A DNA stretch of 64,000 bases, from NCBI GenBank assembly GCA_029227175.1, contig JAQXZK010000012.1, forward strand, positions 35,090 through 99,089, in the 5' to 3' direction. Source of the DNA: Bacteroidales bacterium. Its GTDB lineage: Bacteria > Bacteroidota > Bacteroidia > Bacteroidales > Bacteroidaceae. The notes below the pieces were generated by a model. The model had not been told where the DNA came from. It saw only the letters and a list, made by a program, of their open reading frames with translations, and did not search any database. Position numbers and translations under genes: made by a program. Of the stretch, positions 25,662-35,222 are shown piece by piece (positions within the stretch are counted from its first letter, which is position 1; each line of letters begins with the position of its first letter).

Positions 25662-28001
25662 ATGTTGAAGAAAATAATAATCTTTTCGTGGGCATTGGTG
25701 TTCTTGACGGTTATCGGTGCCATATTCATGTTTACGGCCATATCAAACGGATGGGTGGGGTATATGCCTCCTCTTGAAGACCTGGAAAACCCTGATTACA
25801 AATTTGCCACTGAGGTATTTGCAGAAGATAGAATTGACGGTAAGCAGGTCGTGCTGGGAACATATTCTTACAGCAAGGAAAACCGTGTCTATGTCCAGTA
25901 TAATGACCTTTCCAAGAATCTCATCAATGCTTTGATAGCAACCGAAGACGCGCGCTTTGCCAATCACTCGGGCATAGACGCCAAAGCCATTGTGAGAGCC
26001 GTCATCAAGCGTGGTATTCTCATGCAGAAGAGTGCAGGTGGCGGCAGTACCATAACCCAGCAACTCAGCAAGCAATTATATTCTCCCAGTGCGGGCAACT
26101 CCCTGGAACGTCTCTTGCAGAAACCTATCGAGTGGGTCATTGCCGTAAAGTTGGAGCGTTATTATACCAAGGAGGAAATCCTTTCCATGTACCTGAATAA
26201 ATTTGACTTCCTCAACAATGCTGTGGGCATCAAGACAGCATCCTACACCTATTTCGGATGCCAGCCCAAGGAATTGAAGGTGGAAGAGGCTGCTACACTG
26301 GTGGGCATGTGCAAGAATCCATCCCTCTACAATCCTGTCCGTTTCAATGAGCGCTCGCGCGGTCGCCGCAATGTAGTGCTCGGACAAATGTACAAGGAAG
26401 GCTATATCACGAAAGCCGAGTGTGACTCGTTGAGAGCCTTGCCGTTGACCTTGTCTTATCATCGGGTTGACCATAAGGAAGGTCTTGCCACTTATTTCCG
26501 TGAATACCTGCGCGGTGTTCTCACGGCCAAGAAGCCGGACAAGAGCAAGTATCGTGGATGGCAAAAACAGAAATATTACGAGGACTCGCTGGACTGGGAA
26601 ACAAACCCTCTTTTCGGATGGTGCGAAAAGAATACCAAAAAAGATGGGTCCAAATATAATCTATACACCGATGGCCTGAAAATCTACACCACGATCAATA
26701 GCCGCATGCAGCAATATGCCGAAGAGGCTGTTGTCGAGCACCTGAAGGAACTCCAGGCACAATTCTTTAGGGAAAAAAGAAACTCGAAGACGGCTCCTTA
26801 TACACGGAATCTCTCAACGGAAGAGGTCAATGCCATTCTCATGAGGGCTGTCAAGCAGAGTGACCGTTATCGCGAGATGAAGAAAAGCGGAAATACCGAG
26901 GCTGAAATCATGAAGGCGTTCAATACGCCACAGGAAATGTCAGTCTTCAGTTGGAGTGGCGAGCGCGATACAGTGATGACTCCGCTGGACTCCATCCGCT
27001 ATTACAAATTCTTCTTGCGTTCGGGACTGATGTCTATGGACCCTCGCAATGGTCACGTGAAGGCTTATGTCGGTGGTCCTAATTACCACTATTTCCAATA
27101 CGACATGGCCATGACAGGTCGCCGTCAGGTCGGTTCAACCATCAAGCCTTATGTCTACACATTGGCCATGGAAAACGGCATATCTCCCTGCGACCAGGTG
27201 CGTCATGTGGAATACACCTTGATAGACGAAAACGGTATTCCATGGACTCCTCGCAATGCCAATAACAAACACTATGGCGAGATGGTCAGTGTCAAGTGGG
27301 GATTGGCCAACTCTGATAACTGGGTGACAACATATCTCATGGGTAAACTGAACCCTTATCAACTCAAAGGCCTAATCGAGACATTTGGCGTACGGAACAA
27401 AGAAATAACCCCTTCCGTCTCCTTGTGTCTGGGCCCTTGCGAGATCTCAGTAGGCGAGATGGTCAGTGCATATACCGCCTTTGCCAACCGAGGGCTGCGC
27501 GTCAGTCCGTTATTCGTTACCCGCATCGAAGACAGTGATGGCAATGTGCTTGACACCTTCCTGCCCACCATGAACGAGGTAATTTCTGAGCAAAGCACCT
27601 ATAAGATGCTTTCTATGCTCCGTGCCGTCATCAACGAAGGCACGGGAGGAAGAGTACGCCGTTTGGGATTCAAGGCTGATATGGGCGGAAAAACGGGCAC
27701 AACCAACTCCAATTCTGACGGATGGTTTATGGGCTTCACCCCAAGTCTGGTGAGTGGTTGCTGGGTAGGCGGTGAAGATCGTGACATCCACTTTGATAAT
27801 ATGGCATTTGGACAGGGAGCCTCTATGGCACTTCCCGTATGGACAAAATACATGTTGAAGGTATATGCTGACCCTACATTAGGCTATGACGAAACAGAAA
27901 CCTTCCAATTCCCGGAGGACTATAACCCCTGTTCGGAAGAGGTATTCACGACCGAGGGGGTAACTCGTACAACAGAAGGTCTTGACGATTTCTTCAACTA
28001 A
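25662..28001 (+). CDS. penicillin-binding protein 1A (GT51 transglycosylase/transpeptidase)
   Basis: 779 residues: an N-terminal membrane anchor, then the GT51 domain with ATEDARFANHSGID (catalytic Glu) and SAGGGSTITQQLSKQLYSP. The transpeptidase domain has GSTIKPYVYTLAM (SxxK), SDNWVT (SxN) and GGKTGTTNSNSDGWFMGF (KTG). It polymerises and cross-links peptidoglycan. The folK-like gene follows after 5 bp, so the two are cotranscribed. Confidence 0.94.
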   Translation: MLKKIIIFSWALVFLTVIGAIFMFTAISNGWVGYMPPLEDLENPDYKFATEVFAEDRIDGKQVVLGTYSYSKENRVYVQYNDLSKNLINALIATEDARFANHSGIDAKAIVRAVIKRGILMQKSAGGGSTITQQLSKQLYSPSAGNSLERLLQKPIEWVIAVKLERYYTKEEILSMYLNKFDFLNNAVGIKTASYTYFGCQPKELKVEEAATLVGMCKNPSLYNPVRFNERSRGRRNVVLGQMYKEGYITKAECDSLRALPLTLSYHRVDHKEGLATYFREYLRGVLTAKKPDKSKYRGWQKQKYYEDSLDWETNPLFGWCEKNTKKDGSKYNLYTDGLKIYTTINSRMQQYAEEAVVEHLKELQAQFFREKRNSKTAPYTRNLSTEEVNAILMRAVKQSDRYREMKKSGNTEAEIMKAFNTPQEMSVFSWSGERDTVMTPLDSIRYYKFFLRSGLMSMDPRNGHVKAYVGGPNYHYFQYDMAMTGRRQVGSTIKPYVYTLAMENGISPCDQVRHVEYTLIDENGIPWTPRNANNKHYGEMVSVKWGLANSDNWVTTYLMGKLNPYQLKGLIETFGVRNKEITPSVSLCLGPCEISVGEMVSAYTAFANRGLRVSPLFVTRIEDSDGNVLDTFLPTMNEVISEQSTYKMLSMLRAVINEGTGGRVRRLGFKADMGGKTGTTNSNSDGWFMGFTPSLVSGCWVGGEDRDIHFDNMAFGQGASMALPVWTKYMLKVYADPTLGYDETETFQFPEDYNPCSEEVFTTEGVTRTTEGLDDFFN

Positions 28002-28006
28002 AAAGT

Positions 28007-28405
28007 ATGAGATACATCATCAGCATAGGAAGTAATGAGGACAGACAACACAACATGACGATTGTCCACGAGCATCTGGACGCACGCTTCGGCACTGTTC
28101 ATTACTCTTCTATCATCGAGACAACACCACTTGGAGGCATCTCACGTCCGGTCAATTTCCTCAATCAACTGGCTTGTTTTGAAACTCAACTCTCACCGGA
28201 AGAGGTCAACCTTCAACTGAAGGAAATAGAAACAAAAATGGGGCGCACGCAAGAGGAACGCAAGCAGGAAATAATCCGCATAGACCTCGACTTGTTGACT
28301 TGTGATGGCACACCCCTGCGTCCCGAACAAGAAATCAACCGCCCCTATATCCGTCAATGTCTGCAACAGATGGGGTTAAACAAAGAATTCACAGGGAAAA
28401 CATGA
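28007..28405 (+). CDS. folK: HPPK-like pyrophosphokinase (FolK family), divergent
   Basis: 132 residues. MRYIISIGSNEDRQHN and GGISRPVNFLNQLACFET are the opening and FLN motifs of 6-hydroxymethyl-7,8-dihydropterin pyrophosphokinase, and RIDLDLLTCDG carries the catalytic acidic pair. It is shorter than usual HPPK (about 160). The end, RPYIRQCLQQMG, replaces the usual RxFVLxPLxE segment, so the C-terminal part of the fold is reduced. It may be a genuine compact FolK or an altered paralog. It follows the PBP1A gene by 5 bp. Confidence 0.75.
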   Translation: MRYIISIGSNEDRQHNMTIVHEHLDARFGTVHYSSIIETTPLGGISRPVNFLNQLACFETQLSPEEVNLQLKEIETKMGRTQEERKQEIIRIDLDLLTCDGTPLRPEQEINRPYIRQCLQQMGLNKEFTGKT

Positions 28406-28486
28406 ACTCATGAACATGACTTTGCATTGTTTTTCATTTCTACTCTTTCCCTGAAAAAAAAATAAAAATACAGTCCTCCCCCAAGC

Positions 28487-29776
28487 ATGTTAAACCGCAC
28501 AGAACAGCCGTTGTTTCGTCCTCTGACCGACATCCACATACCTGAGCCATCTCTGGTAAGGCTTAATGACAGAATGCCGTTATACGTCCTACATAACAGC
28601 GAACAAGGTGTCATCCGTATAGATTTCATGATCAGGGGCGGTATATGGCAGCAGGCACAACCATTGCTTGCTCTGTTCACAGTCCGAATGTTGCGTGAGG
28701 GAACAAAGCGCTTGTCCTCACTCGACATTGCGACCAAACTGGATTTCTATGGAGCTTGGTTAGAGCAAACGTGCATGTCAGACTATGTCGTGCTGACCTT
28801 ATACACGCTCAGTAAATACCTTGGTCAGACCTTGCCCATTGTAGTCTCCATGTTGCGTGAGGCTACATTTCCTGAGGAGGAGTTCCGAGTCTGCATAGAA
28901 AATAACATACAGCACTTTCGCGTTTCCCAATCGAAGGTGCGCAATGTGGCGCATCGGCATTTCATGAATCTTCTCTTTGGCGATAACCACCCTTCAGGAC
29001 ACCTACTTGTTGAGGATGATTATCGCAATCTCACGACAGAGAAACTTCGTCAACATTATGAAAAGTATTATCAGGCTGGCCATACAGTGATGTATGTGTC
29101 CGGATGCGTGAGAGCGGAGGTAATCAGTCAGATAAGCGAGATAGTCAAGGATTATACGGATACATCAACTCTTCAGGAACAGTTGTCCGAGGTAAAACCT
29201 CAGCGACAACTCTCTCCGGAAAAACGCCACTTTCAGGAACTGAGCGGAAGCGTACAGTGTGGCATTGGCATGGGAATGTTGACAATCCCCCCCACACATC
29301 CGGATTATACCTCTTTGCGCTTTGTCACCACCCTTTTAGGCGGTTATTATGGTAGTCGGCTGATGTCGAATATCCGCGAGGAAAAAGGCTATACCTATGG
29401 CATCTCAGCCTCCGTATTACCTTATGCTGATTGCTCCGTGCTGGCCATAACCACAGAAACGGCAAATGCTCATGTAGAACCACTCATCGGGGAAGTCTAT
29501 CGGGAGATAGAAAGATTGAAGGCTGAACCAGTCTCTGCGGAGGAACTCCAGATGGTGAAAAATTATCTGATAGCAGATGTATGCCGAAGTTATGAATCGG
29601 TACTCTCAATGACTGATGCGTGGATATATGTGCACACCAATCACCTGTCAAATAAATATTACGAGACACTGGCTCAGGAAATCATGCGCCTGACTCCCGA
29701 GGACATCAAGAACATCTCGCGCAAGTATCTGGATGTTTCCCTGTTCCGTGAATCAGTGGCAGGTGCTTTGGGTTAG
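28487..29776 (+). CDS. M16 peptidase-fold protein lacking the HxxEH zinc site
   Basis: 429 residues of the insulinase/mitochondrial processing peptidase fold. FMIRGGIWQQAQPLLALFTV then RMLREGTKRLSS aligns with the region that normally reads HFLEHMxFxGT, but His, Glu and His are absent. The C-terminal half keeps TTLLGGYYGSRLMSNIREEKGYTYGISAS, the R/Y binding motif of the partner half. It is therefore probably a non-catalytic M16 homolog acting as a subunit or scaffold. No signal peptide is seen and no catalytic M16 partner is in the window. Confidence 0.85.
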   Translation: MLNRTEQPLFRPLTDIHIPEPSLVRLNDRMPLYVLHNSEQGVIRIDFMIRGGIWQQAQPLLALFTVRMLREGTKRLSSLDIATKLDFYGAWLEQTCMSDYVVLTLYTLSKYLGQTLPIVVSMLREATFPEEEFRVCIENNIQHFRVSQSKVRNVAHRHFMNLLFGDNHPSGHLLVEDDYRNLTTEKLRQHYEKYYQAGHTVMYVSGCVRAEVISQISEIVKDYTDTSTLQEQLSEVKPQRQLSPEKRHFQELSGSVQCGIGMGMLTIPPTHPDYTSLRFVTTLLGGYYGSRLMSNIREEKGYTYGISASVLPYADCSVLAITTETANAHVEPLIGEVYREIERLKAEPVSAEELQMVKNYLIADVCRSYESVLSMTDAWIYVHTNHLSNKYYETLAQEIMRLTPEDIKNISRKYLDVSLFRESVAGALG

Positions 29777-29806
29777 TTGAAGTCCTTACCGGGAGAAGAC
29801 TTCAAC
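29776..29806 (+). terminator. hairpin after the M16 gene
   Basis: GTTGAAGTC and GACTTCAAC form a perfect 9-bp stem right at the stop codon, but no T run follows, so termination is uncertain. Confidence 0.45.
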
Positions 29807-29947
29807 TCATTAACGCTAACTTTGCATTGTTTTCATTTTCCCAATTCGGTCCATGGAACACAGATATAGAAAAAACGCACACGAATCTAAATGACCAAAT
29901 TGAACTTAAAAATTTTAAACGTCTTTTCATGTTTGGTTCAAATGTTC

Positions 29948-29955
29948 TATCTTTG
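29948..29955 (+). promoter_or_regulatory. -7 box of MORN-mazG-crcB unit
   Basis: TATCTTTG fits TAnnTTTG, 17 nt before the ATG. A second match, TAACTTTG, lies at 29817-29824. Confidence 0.7.
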
Positions 29956-29972
29956 TCAACGAAGAAAAAACA

Positions 29973-31157
29973 ATGACAATGAAAGGCACTTGCTTTATCC
30001 GATACATATTTCCTCTATTTATTATACTGATTGAATCTTCTTTGGTCATGAGGGCACAAGAGAAGAACTCTTCTTTGCTTTCTCGTGTAAAAGGACGCCT
30101 GTCAACAGAAATAGTTGTTGGCTCCTATACGTTTAAAGATGGCTCCATCTATACCGGAGAGTTGCGTGGACGTAAACCTTATGGTTACGGCAAAACGGTT
30201 TTCCCCAACGGAGACGTGTATGAGGGGGACTATGTCAAGGGTAAGCGTGAGGGACATGGGACCTATACCTTTCATGATGGAGAGCGTTATGAGGGTCAAT
30301 GGTTCCAGGACCAGCAACATGGACGAGGCATCTATCATTTTATAAATAACAACAGGTATGAAGGTGACTGGTATCGCGATTATCAGCACGGGGAAGGAAC
30401 AATGTATTACCATAATGGCGATGTGTATGTCGGTGAGTGGAAAAATGACAAGCGTGAAGGTCAAGGCACTTATACCTGGCATAATGGCTCGCGTTATGTG
30501 GGCGGTTGGCTCAATGACAAGAAACACGGGAAGGGAACCATTACGTGGAATGACAGCAACCGATATGAGGGAGAGTGGAAGAATGATGTCTTTGACGGCC
30601 AAGGCACTTATGATTATGCAAATGGAGACAGGTATATAGGCCAGTGGAAGGATAATCTGATGCATGGTCAGGGTTCCTATGTCTCACATACCGGAGACAG
30701 TTATGTCGGTGCCTATGTAGAGGGTGAACGCACTGGACAAGGAACCATCCAATATGCTGACGGAAACAAATATGTAGGAAACTTTAAAGATGGCTATCGG
30801 GACGGTTATGGCGTCTTTACCTGGACCGGTGGAGCAGTCTATGAAGGTCATTGGAAAGCGAATAATCGGGAGGGCCATGGGGTCTACAAATGGAGCGTTG
30901 GTGATGTCTATGATGGTGAGTGGCACAACAACACCTTTCATGGCAACGGAGAGCTTACGCGTCAGAATGGAGAGAAATATAAGGGCGCATTTGTGAATGG
31001 AAAGAAAGAAGGAAAAGGCGTCCTTGAAACACCGGACGGAACCCGCTTTGACGGATTCTTCAAGCAGGACCAGAAAAACGGTCCTTTCGTAGAGACAGAT
31101 TCCAATGGTACAGTTGTACGTCGCGGAACCTACAAGATGGGAAAACTACAGCAATAA
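29973..31157 (+). CDS. MORN-repeat protein with N-terminal signal
   Basis: 394 residues. A hydrophobic N-terminus (CFIRYIFPLFIILIESSLVM) suggests export, with cleavage possible after MRAQ. Then come at least a dozen consecutive 23-residue MORN repeats of the type YxGxWxxxxxxGxGxxxxxxG, from about residue 50 to the end (for example YEGDYVKGKREGHGTYTF). MORN proteins bind membranes or act as extended scaffolds. No other domain is seen. mazG follows after 12 bp. Confidence 0.85.
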   Translation: MTMKGTCFIRYIFPLFIILIESSLVMRAQEKNSSLLSRVKGRLSTEIVVGSYTFKDGSIYTGELRGRKPYGYGKTVFPNGDVYEGDYVKGKREGHGTYTFHDGERYEGQWFQDQQHGRGIYHFINNNRYEGDWYRDYQHGEGTMYYHNGDVYVGEWKNDKREGQGTYTWHNGSRYVGGWLNDKKHGKGTITWNDSNRYEGEWKNDVFDGQGTYDYANGDRYIGQWKDNLMHGQGSYVSHTGDSYVGAYVEGERTGQGTIQYADGNKYVGNFKDGYRDGYGVFTWTGGAVYEGHWKANNREGHGVYKWSVGDVYDGEWHNNTFHGNGELTRQNGEKYKGAFVNGKKEGKGVLETPDGTRFDGFFKQDQKNGPFVETDSNGTVVRRGTYKMGKLQQ

Positions 31158-31169
31158 ATCGGGAAAAAT

Positions 31170-31958
31170 ATGAGTACGAGAGAAGAGCAGATGCAGGCAT
31201 TCGGACGTTTGCTTGACATCATGGACGAACTGCGAGAGAAATGTCCTTGGGACAGGAAGCAAACGTATGAGAGCCTACGCCCAAACACCATAGAAGAAAC
31301 CTATGAACTTTGTGAAGCATTGCTACGTGGCGACAATCACAATATCTGTAAAGAGTTGGGGGATGTCTTGTTGCATATCGTATTTTATGCCAAGATAGGA
31401 AGCGAACAAGGAGCTTTTGACATCAAGGATGTACTTGACAAATTGTGCGAGAAACTGATTTTTAGACATCCTCACGTGTTTGGAGAAGAAAAGGCAGAAA
31501 CGGCAGGACAAGTGAGCATGTTGTGGGAACAGGTGAAACTAAAGGAAAAAGATGGAAACAAATCTGTATTAGGTGGTGTGCCGTCTGCCTTGCCGTCCTT
31601 GGTCAAGGCCTATCGCATACAGGATAAAGCCCGAAACGTGGGTTTTGACTGGGAGAAGCGAGAAGATGTCTGGGAGAAGGTAAAGGAGGAAATCTCAGAG
31701 TTTGAAACAGAGGTGGAAAAGATGGATCAGGCTAAGGCAACATCCGAATTGGGCGATGTGCTTTTCAGCTTGATCAATGTAGCGCGTCTCTATAAGATAA
31801 ATCCCGATAATGCGTTGGAAATGACAAACCAGAAGTTTATCCGCCGTTTTAACTATGTAGAAGAACACAGCCTCAAACAAGGCCTTGACATGAAGCAGAT
31901 GACGATTGACAAATTGGAATCTCTTTGGCAACAGGCAAAGCAGGAAGAAAAACACTAA
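31170..31958 (+). CDS. mazG: nucleoside triphosphate pyrophosphohydrolase MazG
   Basis: 262 residues with two MazG domains. The first has CPWDRKQTYESLRPNTIEET, ELCEALL and ELGDVLLHIVFYA (the EExxE...ExxD magnesium site). The second has EEISEFETE and ELGDVLFSLINVARL. It hydrolyses NTPs and aberrant nucleotides in the cytosol. It lies between the MORN gene and crcB, with gaps of 12-13 bp. Confidence 0.92.
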   Translation: MSTREEQMQAFGRLLDIMDELREKCPWDRKQTYESLRPNTIEETYELCEALLRGDNHNICKELGDVLLHIVFYAKIGSEQGAFDIKDVLDKLCEKLIFRHPHVFGEEKAETAGQVSMLWEQVKLKEKDGNKSVLGGVPSALPSLVKAYRIQDKARNVGFDWEKREDVWEKVKEEISEFETEVEKMDQAKATSELGDVLFSLINVARLYKINPDNALEMTNQKFIRRFNYVEEHSLKQGLDMKQMTIDKLESLWQQAKQEEKH

Positions 31959-31971
31959 GCATATATAATAT

Positions 31972-32343
31972 ATGTTGAAATCAATGTTTTTGGCCGGAAT
32001 GGGAGGTTTTGTGGGCACCTGCCTCCGATTTCTGGTTGGCCGTTTGTGTGCGACTTATTTCCCCTCGTTTTGGCCTACGGGAACTATGATTGCCAATCTG
32101 GCCGGTTGCTTGATTATCGGTATATTGTGCGGATTGGCACAACGAACCAACCTCATCTCAACAGAACTGAATGTCTTGTTGATTGCCGGTTTCTGTGGCG
32201 GATTTACTACTTTCTCTTCATTTTCAAACGAAACTTTCCAAATGATACAGAGCCGTGGGGTTTCCACGGCTCTGCTCTATGTGCTACTCAGCGTAGTGCT
32301 GGGTATTGGTTTCGTTTGGTTAGGTCGATGGCTGACCGAATAA
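31972..32343 (+). CDS. crcB: fluoride ion channel CrcB/Fluc
   Basis: 123 residues, four membrane segments. GGFVGTCLRFLVGR and the GFCGGFTTFSSFSNE motif are characteristic of Fluc fluoride-export channels. No fluoride riboswitch is possible in the 13-bp gap to mazG, so expression follows the upstream genes. It converges with valS, with 6 bp between the stops. Confidence 0.93.
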   Translation: MLKSMFLAGMGGFVGTCLRFLVGRLCATYFPSFWPTGTMIANLAGCLIIGILCGLAQRTNLISTELNVLLIAGFCGGFTTFSSFSNETFQMIQSRGVSTALLYVLLSVVLGIGFVWLGRWLTE

Positions 32344-32349
32344 AATCCC

Positions 32350-35061
32350 TTACTTCTTCAGGGCAGCGATGCTTTCGGTCAGTGCTGCAATCTTTGTTTC
32401 TGCGTCAGCTTGCTTTTTCTTCTCAAGTTCTACAACCTGAGCAGGAGCATTGGCAACGAAACGCTCGTTGCTAAGTTTCTTCTGTACACCTATCAAGAAT
32501 CCCTGTAGACGCTTTACTTCAGCTTCCATCTTGGCAATTTCAGCTTCCGTGTCGACAAGGTCGCCCAAAGGTACAGCAAACTCGGTGGTGCCTACCATGA
32601 ATGCACTTGCTGTATCATCCTTTGTTGATACGGATTCAACACCGGATAGATTAGCCATTTTTTGCATGAGGTCAGAAAGTGCTGCTACCGGAATCTCACC
32701 TACAACCTGAAGTGTAAGCGGCTCCTTGGGTGCAATATTCTTCTGATTGCGAACAGCCCGCACACCGGCTACAATCTGCTTCATGACTTCAATATCTGCC
32801 AAAACCTTAGCATCATCGGCTGTAGGAGCATCGATAACGAGTGGATCAATCATGATTGATTCACCATCCTTGCGTTCTGCGATATGCTGATAGAGCTCCT
32901 CTGTGATGAATGGCATGAATGGGTGGATAATCTTCATCAACTGCTCAAAGAAACGGAGTGTCGCTTCATATGTGACCTTGTCGATAGGCATTGCACAGTT
33001 CTGCTCACGATTATACTCAGGCTTAATCATCTCCAGATACCAACCAGAGAACTCATCCGTGAAGAGCTTGAAGATAGCCATAAGGGCTTCGTTCAGACGA
33101 TACTTGGAGTAAAGGTCATTGATTTCGACAACGGCAGTCTTTATCATAGCGTCCATCCAGATAGTCGCTTTCTTGTTGCCTTCGGGCTGAGCGATATCTG
33201 TAGTCTGCCATCCGGAAACAAGACGGAATGCGTTCCATATCTTGTTGCAGAAGGCTGCACCTTGTTGACAAAGGCTTTCGTCAAAGAGAATGTCATTACC
33301 GGCAGGAGCAGCAAGCAACATACCCATGCGAACACCATCTGCACCATATTTATCAATGAGGCCAATGGGGTCCGGTGAGTTGCCAAGTTGCTTAGACATC
33401 TTACGGCCAAGGTTATCGCGCACGATACCTGTAAAGTAAACATTGCGGAAGGGTACGTCATGGAGATATTCTTCACCGGCCATAATCATACGGGCTACCC
33501 AGAAGAAGATGATGTCCGGACCTGTAACGAGGTCGGCAGTGGGGTAATAGTATTTGATTTCTTCATTACCTGGGTTGTTGATGCCGTCAAAGAGTGAAAC
33601 CGGCCAGAGCCATGATGAGAACCATGTATCAAGCGCATCTTCATCGTGGCGCAAGTCATCGGCTGTCAGATTGTCAATACCGAACTTTGCCTTTGCTTTC
33701 TCTACAGCTTCGTCTATGGTCATGGCCACCACGAACTTCTCCTCTGCATCGTTCTTCAGGTAGTAAGCCGGGATGCGATGTCCCCACCACAACTGACGGC
33801 TGATACACCAGTCATCAATACTTTCCAACCAGTTGCGGTATGTCGTTACATACTTCTGCGGGTAGAACTTAATCTTGCCTTCAAGTACCGGAGGAAGGGC
33901 AATATCAGCAAAGTGCTGCATAGAGAGATACCACTGCATACAGAGACGTGGCTCAACGGCTGTATCGGGATTTCGTTCGGAGTAACCTACCTTATTTTCA
34001 TAATCTTCAACCTTTTCCAGCAGAGCAGCCTGTTCCAGGTCTTTGGCAATCTGCTTACGAACGTCCATACGATCCTGACCAACATACATACCACCTGCTT
34101 CAGAGATGGTTCCGTCCGGATTGAAGATATCAATAGTATCGAGATTATGTGTCTTACCGAGGTTATAGTCGTTTACATCGTGAGCAGGAGTTACTTTCAA
34201 GCAACCGGTACCGAACTCGATTTCTACATAACGGTCTTCGATAACGGGAATAACTCTACCTACGAGGGGAACAATGACTTTATGTCCTTTCAGCCACTGA
34301 TTCTTTGGATCTTTAGGGTTGATACACATGGCGGTATCGCCCATGATGGTTTCTGGACGTGTAGTGGCAACCACTGCATAGTAACCCTTTTCATCCTTGT
34401 GTAGTACTTCGCCATCTTCGCCGGTAGGCTTTACATTTTCCTGGTCTGCCAGATAGTACTTCAGGTAATAAAGCTTAGATTTCTCTTCGCGATAGATTAC
34501 CTCGATGTTTGAGAGTGCAGTCTGTGCCTTGGGGTCCCAGTTTACCATGCGAAGGCCACGGTAGATGAGACCTTTGTCATAAAGGTCACAGAAGACACGA
34601 AGCACTGATTCTGAACGCTTCTCGTCCATCGTGAATGCCGTACGATCCCAGTCACATGATGCACCAAGGCGTCGTAACTGCTTCAGGATGATGCCTCCGT
34701 GTTCGTTGGTCCAATCCCACGCATGTTTTAGAAACTCCTCGCGTGTAAGGTCGAGTTTCTTGATGCCTTGACTGGCCAGTCGATTTACCACTTTTGCTTC
34801 GGTAGCGATAGAAGCGTGGTCGGTACCGGGAACCCAACACGCGTTTTTGCCATCTATACGTGCCTTACGGATAAGGATGTCTTGGATGGTGTTGTTGAGC
34901 ATGTGTCCCATGTGGAGCACACCTGTTACGTTTGGTGGTGGAATAACGATTGTGTATGGTTCTCTGCTATCTGGTTTACTTGCAAAGAGCTTATTGTCAA
35001 GCCAGTATTGATACCATTTCCCCTCAACGTCTGCTGGATTATATTTACTTGCTAATTCCAT
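32350..35061 (-). CDS. valS: valyl-tRNA synthetase
   Basis: 903 residues, class I synthetase. [16 protein letters not shown] is the HIGH motif and [14 protein letters not shown] the KMSKS motif. The CP1 editing region contains [15 protein letters not shown]-terminal coiled coil ([19 protein letters not shown]) is typical of ValRS. It charges tRNA-Val. It has its own promoter at 35106-35113, with an inverted repeat overlapping the expected -33 position. Confidence 0.96.
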   Translation of the reverse strand: MELASKYNPADVEGKWYQYWLDNKLFASKPDSREPYTIVIPPPNVTGVLHMGHMLNNTIQDILIRKARIDGKNACWVPGTDHASIATEAKVVNRLASQGIKKLDLTREEFLKHAWDWTNEHGGIILKQLRRLGASCDWDRTAFTMDEKRSESVLRVFCDLYDKGLIYRGLRMVNWDPKAQTALSNIEVIYREEKSKLYYLKYYLADQENVKPTGEDGEVLHKDEKGYYAVVATTRPETIMGDTAMCINPKDPKNQWLKGHKVIVPLVGRVIPVIEDRYVEIEFGTGCLKVTPAHDVNDYNLGKTHNLDTIDIFNPDGTISEAGGMYVGQDRMDVRKQIAKDLEQAALLEKVEDYENKVGYSERNPDTAVEPRLCMQWYLSMQHFADIALPPVLEGKIKFYPQKYVTTYRNWLESIDDWCISRQLWWGHRIPAYYLKNDAEEKFVVAMTIDEAVEKAKAKFGIDNLTADDLRHDEDALDTWFSSWLWPVSLFDGINNPGNEEIKYYYPTADLVTGPDIIFFWVARMIMAGEEYLHDVPFRNVYFTGIVRDNLGRKMSKQLGNSPDPIGLIDKYGADGVRMGMLLAAPAGNDILFDESLCQQGAAFCNKIWNAFRLVSGWQTTDIAQPEGNKKATIWMDAMIKTAVVEINDLYSKYRLNEALMAIFKLFTDEFSGWYLEMIKPEYNREQNCAMPIDKVTYEATLRFFEQLMKIIHPFMPFITEELYQHIAERKDGESIMIDPLVIDAPTADDAKVLADIEVMKQIVAGVRAVRNQKNIAPKEPLTLQVVGEIPVAALSDLMQKMANLSGVESVSTKDDTASAFMVGTTEFAVPLGDLVDTEAEIAKMEAEVKRLQGFLIGVQKKLSNERFVANAPAQVVELEKKKQADAETKIAALTESIAALKK

Positions 35062-35105
35062 GAATGTTTAAGAATATTCTAAGTTTATTTTACGTAAAAG
35101 CGGTG

Positions 35106-35113
35106 CAAAGATA
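35106..35113 (-). promoter_or_regulatory. -7 box of valS promoter
   Basis: TATCTTTG on the minus strand fits TAnnTTTG, 44 nt before the valS ATG. Confidence 0.75.
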
Positions 35114-35132
35114 GTCATTTTTACTGTTTTGC

Positions 35133-35174
35133 TTTTTATATGCCTACAATAATTGAGTTATAGGCATATAAAAA
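35133..35174. promoter_or_regulatory. 14-bp perfect inverted repeat upstream of valS
   Basis: TTTTTATATGCCTA at 35133-35146 and TAGGCATATAAAAA at 35161-35174 are perfect complements with a 14-nt loop. The valS-proximal arm sits about 20 nt from the valS -7 box, at the -33 position. The other arm overlaps the terminator of the acyl-CoA dehydrogenase operon. Confidence 0.7.
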
Positions 35175-35201
35175 AGGAGGCACGTCAATGTACCTCCTTT
35201 T
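35166..35201 (-). terminator. terminator of the etf/acyl-CoA dehydrogenase operon
   Basis: On the minus strand AAAAGGAGG and CCTCCTTTT form a 9-bp stem followed by TTTTTTATA, 21 bp after the acyl-CoA dehydrogenase stop. Confidence 0.85.
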
Positions 35202-35222
35202 AAAACCTAATCCGGTAGGATG

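Noticed and set aside
30102-30665. 187-residue minus-strand ORF opposite the MORN gene
   Set aside because: It is a shadow of the repeated MORN codons, with no plausible product.
32000-32343. Fluoride riboswitch for crcB
   Set aside because: Only 13 bp separate mazG and crcB, which leaves no room for a riboswitch.
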